This document shows positions 11,691 through 24,099 of a stretch of 64,000 bases of DNA, piece after piece. The DNA is from Apricaphanius iberus (taxonomy: Eukaryota; Chordata; Actinopteri; Cyprinodontiformes; Aphaniidae), in NCBI GenBank assembly GCA_028564705.1, contig JAPXFQ010000812.1, positions 325,001 to 389,000 of the forward strand, given 5' to 3'. Position numbers and translations under genes: made by a program. Under the pieces are notes generated by a model. That model ran no database searches. It saw only the letters and a list, made by a program, of their open reading frames with translations, and was not told the DNA's origin. The first letter of the stretch is position 1; every line of letters begins with the position of its first letter.

Positions 11691-13888
11691 ATATGTTAGA
11701 AACTCAGTGGTTGTTGATACTTTTGAATCTTAATAGTTGGTCCAATCATTATGAGTGTCCTAATGTGAAGGTTTTGCTTTTTTAAATTTTTAAATTTTTT
11801 ATTCAGTTTTGGCCCAGTTGCCAAACGATTTCTGGTCTTCATATCTGCCTCTCGTCTGTACTCTGTCACTTGTTCTCTTAACCCGGAGACCCACTCCCTG
11901 GAGCTTTTTACCCTCCTGATTGAGCCTGCTGTAGTGAAAAACAGGGCTTTTATCACTTCTTCAATGTACATGTGCAACTTTGCATGGCAAGAAATAATTT
12001 GAATTGAACTGAATTAAACTTTGCTGAAATTTCAGATGTATTTAATTTTTTACATATATTGTAACAATATCTACCAATGTTAAATCATATTGATATTAAG
12101 AAACATATTTACCAAAATAAATTAATTTTATTTTCTTACACTAAGCAATCACTTTCATATTAAAAAAACAACATTTTGGTAGTATTTTTTTAGGATTAAT
12201 GTTCATGTTTTCCTGTCAGGTATCTTGTTGATGATAGTAGTCAGTTGAATAATATTCCTAAAACAAAAAACAATTTTCATCAGTTTGATTCAAGTCAATT
12301 CGAATTTTCTAAAAAAAAAAAAGTTTCACCTTTTGAATTGCTGTACGGAAATACCCTAACTTTAATTTAACCCACTAAATTAAGGTAATGATAATCTAAT
12401 TTACTATTAAAAACCGGTGTTTAGAACAGTTCAAAACTAAGGCAGGCATGAGGAGTGCTTAAAAGTAGTTAGATATTAAAACATTGATTAAAGCGTATAA
12501 ATTGGACTAAGTCATCAGAAACTTGAATTCAATGACATTCTTTCATCATAAAAGCTGAAGACAGTTATGTGGTGGTGTGTTCTTGTTTTACTGGCCAACT
12601 TCCTTAATGTAAATTCATACTTCAGTCAGAGATATTCAAGGTTTTAAATCTTCACCACAGGTGTTATTGTACTCTGGAAGATTAAAAGTTTAAGACTCAC
12701 TCCGATCATTGAAGACATCTGTTTGCAGGACTAACAGGACAAATACTAATCTGTGCAGATAAACTGTCTACAGGCCCTGCTGTGCTGTTCTCCACAAAAA
12801 AAGCTTAGAAGATACCAGAGGGAGAATCAAATATGTTCGGGAAGATAAGACTTAAACGAAGCCGTTACTCTGTGCTGACTGACTAGAAAAACAGCACTAT
12901 TCTGTGTTAGTCTGCTTGAACAGGTTCTAGCTGTAGTGGATATATTACTGATATATATTAGATAAAAGATAATTTTATAACTATTTTATTCAAGGAACAT
13001 TTTCAACTGAGAAGCATCACCATTGTGGCAGATCAAGTCTTACAGCTCAGCCCATTCTCACCTTGGTGGGGATTATAATATTCCAGTGTGATGTAGAAAA
13101 ATAAAAATTTTATAATTTTTGGACTGATGTTGAGTCATCGTTCTGTTTTAACAAACAACGTCCATGTCAGCAATATGGCTCATACATTGCTCTCATAATG
13201 TAAGTTATTATTACCTTCGGGTTATTAAAAGTAAATGTTATATTGACATTTCAAAAGCTTTATAAAGCTTTCAATAGCTTTATTAACTTCACTGGGAAAC
13301 TCAGAGGTTCTCTTTGGACTTTTGTTTCAGGGGGAAGCAGAAGATTATTTTTATTTGTCGCCACCAAACAAGTCCTAATTCTGTTTAGTTGAACTCTAAC
13401 AAGAAGCAAGATTTTTAAGGTTGACCTTGAAGCCTAAGCCTTGCTCAGGAGATGCAGTCTCCAAGTCCCAATAAGTCTATAGATTACATACAGTGCAAAA
13501 ATGTATAGATCCATGCTATTGGTAGTTTTCTGTCACTCTTAAATGATGAATTCATCTAATAAGGGGGGACTCTCAAACTAATGTGATCTTATATGAACAA
13601 GGGTCAAGTTTCCATCTAAAATATCTGGTTGTGTTAACCTTGGCAGAAGCAAAGGATCAATAATGTAATGAATCTTTGACATCACTATGGCTACTGACAG
13701 CAACATTCTGTCAGATTTAAGCAGTGCAGGGGCTAGTATCTTGTATCTTGACGTAAACTTTTTGCAGTTAACCATGAGTTCATTCAAATATTTTTTTTAT
13801 TGATTAATGTAGCAATAAGCATACAATTCTAATGGATAAATAACTAGTAATTGAAAACAGTGTGTTTCCTTAGATATTTTGGGATGGT
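11691..13888. other. AT-rich intergenic DNA without recognised genes
   Basis: Around 11780-12020 a stretch ends in TTTGAATTGAACTGAATT, similar to the tail at 735-810, so it may be another old retroelement end. The remainder shows nothing I can name. Confidence 0.4.
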
Positions 13889-14065
13889 TGATAATAATAA
13901 CAGTGTACCTCAGGGTTTACCATTGGGTCCTCTGTTTTTATTTGTGTATTAATGACATTCCTTAAGTTTGTTCAGTCTTTCTTTACTTGCCGATGATATG
14001 CAGATGATGCTTATGTTTTTACAAACAAATCTAAGATAAAAACCTGCAAAGCTATCTTCTTTTAT
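13889..14065 (+). pseudogene. Non-LTR retrotransposon reverse-transcriptase fragment
   Basis: Reading across stops and frameshifts on the + strand, the segment keeps two landmark motifs of LINE reverse transcriptase: a GVPQG.xLGPLLF-like block (here VPQGLPLGPLFLF near 13905-13945) and a YADDA motif near 14003-14017. The surrounding domain is gone. This is a dead retrotransposon remnant whose clade I do not assign. Confidence 0.6.
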
Positions 14066-15529
14066 GTTTAAGATCTATCACTTGTTATGTAACTCATCAG
14101 TTTTGTGCATAATCTTTTTTCAGGTCCGTAAGCAGAGATCCAGTTTTTATAGTGGGAGGTAAACTACTCGGTAGTGTAGGAAGATAAGAACCTTGGTCTG
14201 ATTAGGGTAATTGCTTAATGAGGAGGCAACTGGACTTCTCTTGTTTTTTTGAAGGTGTTTTGTCTATCATTCAGAAGGCTTCTTTAGTTATAAATATGAT
14301 TAGAAGTAACAAGTGTCTCAGTTGTGATCAGAACAATCTCACACAATCAAGTAAAGCCACTAACGGAGCAATGAGGGCAGTTAAATTTCTGAGCCTACAA
14401 TCTATTCGACTCAATGTTTGGGTCATCATTGCCTGATGATCCAAACATTTCCTAAATGAAGCCATGTGAGACGTCTTGGTCACTTGTTCATGGGTATGAA
14501 TTGTTTGGGAAACGTGTCGTCGCTGCAGATCAGGTGTTAGAAAGATAAAGTGTGAGGCCACCTCCTCTGCTCAGGATTGGTTTTTCATTTTAAACATAGA
14601 TGGCTTTTTTTACTCCTCTTTCAAATTCCCTCACCACCCTTTCCAAAATATACACATTTCTGTCTTCACACAAGTGTCCCTTGTCCTCAGGATGAACCGC
14701 TGATTCTTGCAGAGGCTTTCAACTTTAAAATCCCTCATGGATGCCTTTTTTGCACAGGCTTTTTTAACTGAGTCATGAATGCTGACCTGAACTGAAGACC
14801 TTGTGGTCTGCAGAGCTTTAGGTATTAACACAAACAAATAGAAGAAAATTATATAATTGAATGGATGGATAGTCGACAAATAAATAAAAAGGTGGACCAT
14901 AACCGATAAGCAAGTAGGATTGTGGAGCAATAAGACAACACTGGAAAGACCTATGCATAGGTTGGGCCAAACACTAGGTTTTGCTGGGTTTCCAGTTTCA
15001 AGGTCAGAGTACACATTTTGTACATATTTTACCAATTCTCAGCTGATTTTCAGTCATGCAACAATTTTTATGATCAGGATGAGTTTCAGAATATTGTATA
15101 CAGGAGGTAAGGAGCAGCAATGAGCACCTCAAAACCAATTATTCCTCAACAATCGTATGGTCACATGAAAATCAAACCTGTTTGAAATTCTGCTCACCCC
15201 TCATGGGGATGTTGTACTGTTGAAGTAGCATTATGAGTCAAATTTACCTCTCATAAATCCCTCCCTGGAATATTTTTAAAGAAAATATATAACCTGGCTG
15301 TAAATACAGTAGGTAGGACAAGCAATTTAATATACTACTATTATAATTAAATCTTGTAGGTAAAAAGAAGACAGAAACTTACAGTAAGTATTAGAGTTTA
15401 TTAACCTCAGATGTCTTCGAAGCCATATAAAAATGAAAACTGTTTCCCATAATATTTCTCCTTGCATATGTAATTTAGGGTTTATTCATCTCTTTCACAT
15501 TACATTATATCAATGTATTTTTAAAAGAG
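14066..15529. other. Intergenic DNA without recognised features
   Basis: Several short open frames overlap here (for example minus 14631-15035), without family resemblance. A small imperfect hairpin occurs at about 14417-14447. Nothing else was seen. Confidence 0.45.
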
Positions 15530-16671
15530 ATAAGAACAGAGCCATACCTACTGAGAAGCATGTTGGTGGAAGCGTCATGCTTTGGGGCTGTTTTTCTGCA
15601 AAGGGACCAGGACGACTGACCATGTAAAGGAAAGAATGAATGGGGCCATGTATCATGGCATTTTAAGTGAAAACCTCCTTCCATTCAAGGGCATTGAAGA
15701 TGAAACGTGGTTGGCTCTTTCAGCATGATAATGATCCCAAACCCACAGCCCGGGTAACAAAGGAGTGGCTTCATAAGAAGCATTTAAAGGTCCTACCCAT
15801 TGTAACCGGAGAGACTCTTAAATAAATGATGAGAGAAGATTCGTTCAGAGTTATGGAGGTTTAATCACAGACTTGGTTGATCAAGCAAGGAGGTGTTGAC
15901 ATTACAGAGGAACATGTAAAAATACTGGCCTGTCTCCAGCCTTTTATATCATTTATTATTATCAATATCACATCAGTAAACACTTCTTCAGGGTGAAGAC
16001 TATAGACTCCCAGGCGTCTTCAGGTGAGACAGAAGCACAATCTGAATGTCAGGACTTCCAGTGTACAGTGGGTCGTTTCCATGGCAACACAGGATGTAGG
16101 AATTTATTATCAGTTTATTTGACCTTATCTAAGTGTTACAGTGTCATACAATCAGACTAATAACTATGTCATGAAGAATTAGCACATAGTAAAACTATGT
16201 GTTACAGTAGAATACACAAAACAGATGATTATTAATATAAATTTTTCCCCCTACACCAGTCTCCGGATCTAAACTAGAAAATCTTTGGAAGGAGTTGAAG
16301 GTCTGTGTTGCCCAGTGACAGCCCCAAAACATCAATGCTCTAGAGATCTGCACGGAGGAATGGGCCAAAATACCAGCAACAGTGTGTGAAAACCTTGTGA
16401 AGACTTACAGAATATATTTGATCTCTATCATTGCCAACAAAGGGTATATCAAAGTATAAAAATGAACTTTTATTATTGACCAAATACTTCTTTTCCACCA
16501 CAATTTGCAAATAAATTCCTAAAAATAAGACAATTTGATTTTGTGGATTTTCTTTTTCTCTTTGTCTCTCATAGTTAAGGTATACCTAGAGAAAAATTAA
16601 AGGCCTCTATCCTCTTTTTAAGTGGGAGAATTTGCACAATTGGTTGACTAAATACCGTTTTGCCCCACTTT
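15530..16671 (+). mobile_element. Tc1-like transposon relic, 5' truncated, split by a solo LTR
   Basis: The part 15530-15800 keeps catalytic-half landmarks of a Tc1 transposase, including [18 protein letters not shown] and a [15 protein letters not shown] block (second catalytic Asp), then a [17 protein letters not shown] block. The frame is broken in several places. At 15801 the sequence is interrupted by a 455-bp LTR and resumes at 16256 (a SPDLN-like start). It then runs through the C-terminal part to a terminal repeat that ends at about 16671 with TTTTGCCCCACT. The left terminal repeat and N-terminal region are missing. Confidence 0.8.
15801..16255 (-). mobile_element. Solo LTR, 455 bp, inserted in a Tc1 relic
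   Basis: The insert starts TG and ends CA on the + strand. Read on the minus strand it begins TGTAGGGGG, has a TATAAAAG box near 15940-15948, an ATTAAA-type signal further on (near 15860-15870), and ends CCGGTTACA. That is the order U3-R-U5 of a long terminal repeat of a retrovirus-like or Gypsy-like element. No internal genes or second LTR flank it, so it is a solo LTR left by recombination. The flanking bases CCAT and CCAG may be an eroded 4-bp duplication. A partial second copy lies at 21384-21446. Confidence 0.75.
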
Positions 16672-17090
16672 AAATCATTAGGAGGAGCAATTACTAAACA
16701 AAATTTAGGTAGAAGATATATGTTCTTTTTATATTATGTTACCAAGCTGCTGGATGCTTTTAAAGCCTGCAGTCAGAAGAGTTAAAAACATCTAGCTGGT
16801 GAAATCAAAGCAAGGTTTTACTGTGAACACAAAGTTTATCAAAATTATGTGACCAGAGAATTTTTCATTTCCTGTTTTCTGCCTCCACACCACACATCCA
16901 AGCATGATTGCTTTAGTAGAAAATATGTGATTCTTTATTTTTTCTCTGCTTGTTTATGAAGCCCTGGGTTTCTCCTTGATCCTTAATAAACCAGCAGTTC
17001 CTCTCAGTCTCTGCCCAGTGACAGTTTCAAAAGCTGTGACATTTATATCCAAATGGTAATTGATTCAGAGGAAGCTGTTAGTATGCAGCT
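16672..17090. other. Intergenic DNA, nothing recognised
   Basis: No coding or repeat signal beyond simple AT-rich sequence was seen. Confidence 0.45.
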
Positions 17091-18540
17091 ACAATTTAGC
17101 AACGCTCCTTGTGGGAAGGCAGAAGACTGAAGTTCTGGTAAAGCAGGAAGAAAATCCATGTTTTGCTCCCTAACCGGACACACAAACACATGGAGAATGT
17201 GTGAAGGAACGCCGCTGAGGCTTTTATTGATTGGATGCCACAGACAGAATGGACTTTGTCACAGGCGGTACTCCCCACTCAAGCCGCGGGCTGTGTTTAC
17301 TGGTGCGTTCTTTACCTTTGAAGTTGGGGCACGAACATCACCCGACGAGGACATCGGCAACAAACAAGCAGCAGTAATCCTCTTCAAATACTGTAAAGCC
17401 CGCTGAACAGAAATAATGGCAGAGCATCCTGGGAGCCGACCACATGCAGGCCCTTGTAAAATTGGCAGAGTTGTCACTCATGATTAGAGCTCTGGCCACA
17501 GACAGTTACAATTATGACACACTTAACGAGAACAAATGAAGCAATGATTGGCCATATAATGTGACCTCTAGCAACTGCCAGCAGAGCTCATTGTGCGTCC
17601 TCACCGTGCGTTTGCTTTCAGCAGCTGCTAACACGAATGAAGGTAATCGCTCATCATGAAAGGCGCTGCAAAACCACACACCCACACATACACACACACA
17701 CACGAGAACTTTGGAGTTTTAAAGGATTCACTGAAGTGCCCAAGGACTGTTGTGTTCGTAACAGCAATCCGGGGCTTCTCCGGAAAAGAAGCAATTTGGA
17801 GCTGTGCTCTTGCAGCAAAGGTGAAATGAGTTTAGCTCTACAGTTTTACAGCTAAACAAGACAAATGTGTTCTGTGGTATACAGCCTGTAATTTAGTCTG
17901 TCCGTCATGTTCGAGGCGCACAGGTGAAGAAAAGGAAGCAAATCTCCTGCTATTCAAGTTGGGAAGGTGTTTTCTCTCGCTTCTTTCTTCATATTTGCAA
18001 CAAGAATGATGCAGCATATAAGATACATCAGCAAGCAACAACATCCCTTTTTGCCTGCCCTCTAATTGACAGCCAGATGTTGGTTTTCACATAACATCTG
18101 CTGGTGCAGGGCTCTCTAACATGCACAGTCTGCTTCACTTCTTTCAGCTTTAATAACTGCGCTGCAAGCATCTATCTTCACAGACAAAAATGGAGTTTTG
18201 CTCATAGCTTCAGTACCAGCCTGCTTAAAACATCTCTGGAAGCAAAAAAAAAAAGCAGCTCCCAAACTGTTCTCTTCAGGAATTTACCTAGTATTTTATA
18301 ATGTCGATCTTATCCAGTTAATGTGATCCCAAACTATTTTTAAACCCTCAAGCTTCTGAGGCCTGTCAAACTGAAAGAAATCATAAGAATCAAAAAGTCA
18401 AGTCTTTGTGGCTTTTCAAATCTACAAAGTTTGATGAGAAGTTAAACAGAAAATGTGTTTTTGTTTTGCTTGGTATGTCCGTTTGTTCTGCTTTATTCAC
18501 CTGTAATAAGGTTTCTCAAATATTTTAAACTTTGTGTCAA
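17091..18540. other. Non-repetitive intergenic DNA; short CA-rich tract at 17679-17704
   Basis: Complex sequence of moderate GC without a convincing exon. A degenerate (CA)n tract lies near 17679-17704. Several short open frames on both strands are chance. Confidence 0.4.
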
Positions 18541-19160
18541 AGTCCATCCATCCATCCATCCATTTGTCTTATCCAAGATCAATTCATGGGGGCAACATGG
18601 GAGCAACAGAAGCCTAGACATCCCTCCTCCACGTCCTCCTGTTCAGTTTGGGGGCTCCCAAGCCATTCCCAGGCCAGATGTGATATGTGAGCCCTTTCAG
18701 CGAGTCCTAGACCTTCCCTGCGGCCTCCTCCCAGTGGGACATCCAAAGACATCCAAAGAGAGGCACCCAGGGGGCAATCTGATCAGATACCCATACCATC
18801 TCAGTTCACTACTGTCGATTTGGAGAACCAGCAGTTCTATTTGAATGGCGTATCTTTTAAGCTTAGTCTAGCAACCCAATGGAGGAAGCACATTTTGGCT
18901 ACTTGCATTCAGGATCTTGTTCTTTCGATCATGATCCATATCTCATGATCATAAGTGAGGATCAGAATGTGGACACATTAACAAAACCAGAAAGGTGTTT
19001 TTAGGCTTTGCTCCGTTTGTCCTCCTATTCAATCCTACCACTACCTCATCAACAAGACACGAAGATAGTTAAGGTCCTGTTCTTACCGCAAAGACTGACC
19101 CCCAACCCAACCGAGACTTATTTGATAGACAGCCTCCTTTAAATGCCTCAAGAAGTCGTG
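18541..19160 (-). mobile_element. Non-LTR retrotransposon (L2/CR1/RTE-like) 3' region, decayed
   Basis: On the minus strand this matches, with many changes, the C-terminal coding end of a very common teleost non-LTR retrotransposon. It ends at 18544-18563 in a CCAT microsatellite, which is ATGG on the element strand. Related copies on the + strand lie at 28425-28640 (upstream RT part), 40500-40810 and 52090-52265. It has no intact frame. The exact clade was not resolved. Confidence 0.65.
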
Positions 19161-19290
19161 ACAAGGAATGATGTCAGTCATCCAGCTAAATTAACTCTGC
19201 AGGATAACAGTAACAGGAAAGACAGTCCGCATTCGGCTATTCCGCATAGCAGTCGACAGAAGCTTTGCACCAATGCAGAGTGTGCATTTT

Positions 19291-19606
19291 ACCCTTTTGT
19301 TCTTTTCCTTTTCGTTAACAAATTGAAAAATTATGTGCGTACTTCCACTATGCAAAAGCTATACTCTGCCATCTTAACAGGAGTTTGAAAACACTCACAT
19401 ACACAAACACACACAAGGAGCAAGGCACAGACACCAACACCGCTTCAGGTGCGTTGTTCTTTTTCTTTTTGTTGACGATTTGAAAATAAAGTGCGTACTT
19501 CCACAATGCAAAAGCTGTACTCTAGCATCTTACTGGAAGTTCAAAAACTCTCTCTCACACACACTGGGTCGAGAAGCAGGGCACAGATACTCACAATGCT
19601 TCGGCT
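19291..19606. repeat. Imperfect tandem duplication, period about 156 bp
   Basis: Copy A (about 19291-19449) and copy B (about 19450-19606) align along their whole length. Shared blocks include GTTCTTTT, GTGCGTACTTCCAC, ATGCAAAAGCT and the closing ACA..GCTTC. They differ by scattered substitutions and small indels. Neither copy encodes anything evident. Confidence 0.8.
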
Positions 19607-19659
19607 CAGCTGACATCCACAGATGACACACTGGCCGAATCTTACTGTCTGACAAAAAG

Positions 19660-19806
19660 CAGGCTGCTGTCAGATTTATGGATGTGGTGAAAGAGGACAT
19701 GAAATCAGTTGGTGTGAGGGCAGAGGATGCAGAGGATATAACTAAATAGAGACAGATGATTCGCTGTGGCGACCCCTGAAGGGAAAAGCCGAAAGAAAAA
19801 GAAGAC
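19660..19806 (+). mobile_element. RTE-like retrotransposon 3' end
   Basis: The + strand reads as a decayed version of a C-terminal segment common in teleost retroelements: a DVV.EDM..VGV..EDAED-like stretch at about 19680-19740, an MIRCGDP-like stretch at about 19757-19780, then an A/G-rich GAAAGAAAAAGAAG tail. This marks the 3' terminus of a 5'-truncated LINE insertion. The clade assignment is from memory. Confidence 0.6.
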
Positions 19807-20884
19807 TGATTGCTCAATGCACAAAACTAACGTATTAAGTTACACATTTCATGAAAAGAGTAATTTTAATACTCTAAAATGCCTGTAATGGCCAATTTTA
19901 GTAGTTCACACACCAGCACCTGTATGTTTTCCTGCCTCCCAAGCTGTATTGTCTTTCCAATATTCTAGATATCCAGAGAATAGATATCCTCTTACCACTT
20001 TGATTTTATTTTTTCTGTTCACGTGACTTCTGCCAATGGAGTTGAAGGAACTTATTCATCCTCTGCCGATTGATTCCTTATTATTTTAGTCTTTGCTTGT
20101 GTCTGGTTACGTTGACATGAATAAAAGCATAAATAAAAATGTACACATGTAAAGATGATGCTAAAATAATCCAAGTGACTCCTGGCAGAGTATTTTTTTA
20201 CTAACAATTATAAATGTAAGCACAAATCTGAGCAACGAAGATTGTTCTGGGGTTCCTCAAGGCTTCATTTTTGGGCAACTTTAATCAGTATCCAGATGCT
20301 CCCCCTAGCTGAGATTATAGAGCATTCAAACATCTCATGGTTTTAGTGAAGCTGTCTAATGTTTCTATGATATACAATAATAAATTAATAATTTGAAATG
20401 CCTAAAATTTATTCAAAGTATTTTACTGTATCTCTTTTATTCAATATTTAATACTACATCCAACATACATTCTTTAATCTTTGATATCTTTTTTGGAAGA
20501 TTTTGCTCAACGACTCATTTCACATTCAATGATTCCCTGCAGGACAGAAGAGACATTTTTCATGAAAAAGGGCATGAAATCAAATATCTTCTAATTTTCA
20601 TAATATTTAGTAAATAATTCATCAGCTCATCAAGCTCCTTTTAACAAGGGAATTTGTCTGTGTGACATGTGAGTTAAACAGGCTCACTGGAGATGCACCA
20701 AGAAACTTATGATTTAAATTATGAATTAAGTAAAGGGCTTTGTCTTGAATCAACAGACACTTGAAAATGCCAACTGTCAGACTAAGTTTTATTCTAAATA
20801 AGTTCTATTCATGGCCAAAAACAAACCGCTTGATAAGACATTTTATTTAACTGAGAACAGAACTTCAGCATGAGAAAAGAGTCC
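19807..20884. other. Intergenic DNA with a small RT remnant near 20180-20370
   Basis: Near 20245-20275 the + strand keeps a SGVPQGFIFG-like motif, similar to the conserved GVPQG block of LINE reverse transcriptases. Nothing else in the stretch is recognisable. Confidence 0.45.
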
Positions 20885-21383
20885 ATCACAGGGCAACATA
20901 GAGACACATAACAATCATGTACACACTTGTAACCAAGGGTCATTTTAAAAATTTCTTCCACAAAAAAGAACAGGTGCTAGTTCAATGCTGGTGCCAGAGC
21001 CAGTACTCAGTCAATGCTTTCAAAGCACCAGTTGCTTTTCCACTGACTCTGGTTCTAGTTAGTCTTCTAAAGCGTTGCAACACAACTGTATGCTCCAACA
21101 TGGGGAGAAGAAAACAGGAAGCACACAAACAGAGAAATATGAGCAATAGATTGGTTCATCCTGAGCTTACAATGTTCTGCTTTGGTTCTTCCACACTTTC
21201 CTGGATTTGCAAAGATGTGTCCATAACACATTCTTAATTGTCCATTTTCCATTGTTACGAATGAAAATAACATTTGTGAGTTTCCCCTCACTATGCTAAA
21301 CTTTTGTGATCCCATCCCGAAAAATCTTGGTACCGTCATCATGTGGATGGAGGAGAAAGTTGTTCTTTACAAGCTCCACCTTT
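20885..21383. repeat. Old repeat fragments, including a SINE piece at 20885-20930
   Basis: 20885-20930 (ATCACAGGGCAACATAGAGA and a CATGTACACACTT motif) matches the middle of the SINE family seen at 24341-24727. At 20965-21075, GGTGCTAG, TTTTCCACTG and CTCTGGTTCTAG motifs resemble a teleost MITE. Both are too short for firm naming. Confidence 0.45.
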
Positions 21384-21446
21384 CAAGCAGGGAGGTGTTG
21401 ACATTACAGAGGAACATGTAAAAATACTGGCCTGTCTCCAGCCTGT
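21384..21446 (-). repeat. Partial copy of the solo LTR
   Basis: About 60 bp are almost identical (one difference seen) to 15886-15943, the segment just downstream of the TATA box in the solo LTR. Beyond this block the two loci diverge abruptly, so this is a small fragment and not a full LTR. Confidence 0.85.
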
Positions 21447-22739
21447 TTCTGTAATGTATATTACAGAGAATGTCTGATTTTATTTAGCACCGCATTCTCT
21501 AACGTCTGTCTATTGACACCCTGGCTGCATCTTCTGATTTTGCATCATTGTTGAATGGAGCCTTTATTTAATATTATTACAACTTGTATTTCCAAAGTTA
21601 GCTCATGGAGTAAAATTTAAACACTATAAATTCTGATTTTCAGACTCGGAATCACTCAACCTATGCTGCGTTTGCGTTTGTATTCATCACAGAACTTTTA
21701 AACCATGTTGATGCTGCCTGGCTCATTAACTAAGGCAACAGAACGGACCCTTGAACAGGGACGATGTCAAAGGAGAGTAATTCCCCCCTGCACTTGAACT
21801 GGGGCAGACACTTCAGCTGGTGCTTCGAGCCAAGCCAAATCAAGACCCAAATGAAATCCCTGATTGAAAGATGAAATATAGAGCAGCTAGACATGAGTGC
21901 GAGAATGTGGGGCAAATATCCTTGATGATAATCAACATGACAATTACGATGTGAATCCTTTCAAGATCTTTCCTTCAGTAAAGCAGGAGGCTGTAATCCG
22001 TTCCCAGCATGTTGTTTTGTGATGCTTGATGTGGAAAAACAACCAGGAGCTCAAGGTGTCTTCATTTATTATGTTATTCCTTGGTGGAAATAGGGCCTCA
22101 TTATTCTTTAGCCTGTACCAACACCATTGTTACCTGTCAGAGCTTTTTGCTGAGAGTAGTTTCACACATTCAGACCTGTTTAACACCCATGGACGATCCT
22201 TCTCTTTGTCTCCAACATGCCTTCTGATCTGCCATTTTGACTGACAGAAGAATTTAGAGCCAATTTGCAAATGCTGCCTTCCAGAGCCTCCACAATGGAA
22301 GGGAATTTGTCAAATGGTCCTTCCCTCATGTCTTCCTGTCATTTAGTGATATAGACCTGGACACATTTTTTGTCAAAGACCTGCAGGGTTGGTTCCTGCA
22401 CTGATATAGCTGGCAATTAATGTCCAGTTTCAGTTCTTCTGTCCAGAAAAAACGATTTTGGATAGATTGAGTCATGGAAGAGCGTGCTGCATGTTAATAG
22501 TTATGATTAAGATGAGGTTTAAATTCATCTGTCAGGGAAAAATAGACAAGAGGAACTTTTCTATAATGTTGTTTAATGAACTTCTCAACCATCTTTGACA
22601 GATTAATTTCAGCAAATCCTAATCTGTGATTCCGTTTTAGTTCGCCAACATTTCTCTCATGCCCTAAGTTTACCATCTGCCTTCTTGTTGCACCAAGAGA
22701 AGCAATGACCCGCAAAGAGCTCAAAACATGGTGCTCTAA
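21447..22739. other. Intergenic DNA without recognised features
   Basis: Complex, mostly unique-looking sequence. No exon with splice sites and open frame was found. Confidence 0.4.
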
Positions 22740-23370
22740 AAACCTGGAGAAGTATGTGCATCGCGACAGTTGAACTTTTCCACATCTGTCATATTATTAT
22801 ACCAAATTTTGGCTAGTTTATTTGGATTTTCGGTGGCAGACCAACACAAAGAAAAGCATAGTTGTGAAGTAGAAGGATAACAATGTGTTTCCATACATCG
22901 TCCCTGAGTCGGTACTTTGTAGACCAGACTGATCCTGACTTTCACAGCATCCATAGCTGCACATGTTCTATGGTCTCTCAAAGCATGTACATCTACAGAC
23001 AGGGAAATTTAAGTTCAAACTCAGTCAGACGGCATGGAGAGTCTGTCAGGTTGGCCACAGATTATCAATTAGATATATATCTGAATAGATATGATTTAAG
23101 CCAAACCTTTTCATTGTAACTCAGACTGTATTTCAGGCCTTTGTCCTGTTGGAAGTTGAACCTCCTACATGACTCGTAACAAATTACAAATAGGACTTCT
23201 ATAGTTTTCTCTCATCTTTCTTTTTGCCACTTTTTAAAAAAAGACTAATGCTTGTCTTGCTAACAGCTTCTCCCACCTGAGCTTTGGATCTCTGAAGCTC
23301 CTCTAGACTTAAAATGAGCTTCTGGGTTTCTTCACTAAATAAAGCTGGCCTTGTCAAGCCTATCAGTTTA
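22740..23370 (-). mobile_element. Tc1-like transposon relic, minus strand
   Basis: 22745-22885 corresponds to the terminal/5' region of a teleost Tc1 element (GACCAACACAAAG, TTGTGAAGTAGAAGGA). 22900-23200 carries the reverse complement of the decayed transposase body (CTCAGTCAGACGGCATGGAG, CACAGATTATCAATTAGAT, TTTGTCCTGTTGGAAG). The frame is destroyed and the far end is missing. Confidence 0.65.
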
Positions 23371-23374
23371 GCTT

Positions 23375-23945
23375 GTTAGTTGAGGTGTGCAAAGCAGCCG
23401 GAATCTGTATTTTTATTTGTATTTGAGTAATATTCAGAATACTCGTTTCCGCAGGTCCTTCCTCCCTGCAGCTGTCAGACTGTACAACCAAAACTGCTCC
23501 CAACAAATATAAAAATTTTACACCTGCACTGTATCTTACATTTTGCACTAAACAACCAAACCGCTATAATTTGCACATTATTTCCACCTGATGTACATAT
23601 TCTGTGTTGATGTACATATTCTGTATAGTTTGTATTTTTTGTATACAATTTTCTCTTCTGTTACATATGTCGTATATTTGTTGTTTCTTTGGCTGCTGTT
23701 TACGACCGAAGTTCCCCTGGTGGGTCTATTAAAGGATTATTCTATTCTATTCTTCTATTCTACTCACTTTTTTTTACTTTTAGGCCTATTTGTCTCATTT
23801 CCTGATGGCGTCATAATAGAAATTTTCTTTGCTGCCGAATACAAATATTTCAAAAATATTTGTTTGACATAAAGATTTTTACAGAACACATAATTTGTGC
23901 CTTTCCGAATACTGTATTCGGGTTCGGCCCCACCCCTACTTGTTA
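23375..23945. mobile_element. Old MITE interrupted by a retroposon 3' end with (ATTCT)n tail
   Basis: Flanking parts (about 23375-23445 and 23780-23945) share GAATAC/AATATTTG-type sequence typical of a teleost hAT-like MITE. Between them, about 23446-23765, is the 3' end of a retroposon on the + strand. It has a CCTCCCTGCAGCTGTCAGAC block, a CCCCTGGTGGGTCTATTAAAG block and a TATTCTATTCT tail. Insertion boundaries are approximate and no clear duplication was found. Confidence 0.5.
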
Positions 23946-24099
23946 GTCTACCTGTGTTGGTAGGATTGCAGTTTGCCATAATCTTCCTGTTATCCAATTA
24001 TGCATGTATCAATTATTGGACCAATTTCCCCTCAAAAAACAGCAAATTCAGGTTGAGTACTTTGCCCAGAGGCTCATTAAAGCATGGAACAAACTGGAA
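23946..24099. other. Short spacer, nothing recognised
   Basis: No feature was seen between the flanking repeats. Confidence 0.4.

Noticed and set aside
14417..14447. Imperfect hairpin GTTTGGGTCATCA/TGATGATCCAAAC
   Set aside because: Short, isolated and without U-tract or known RNA features; probably chance.
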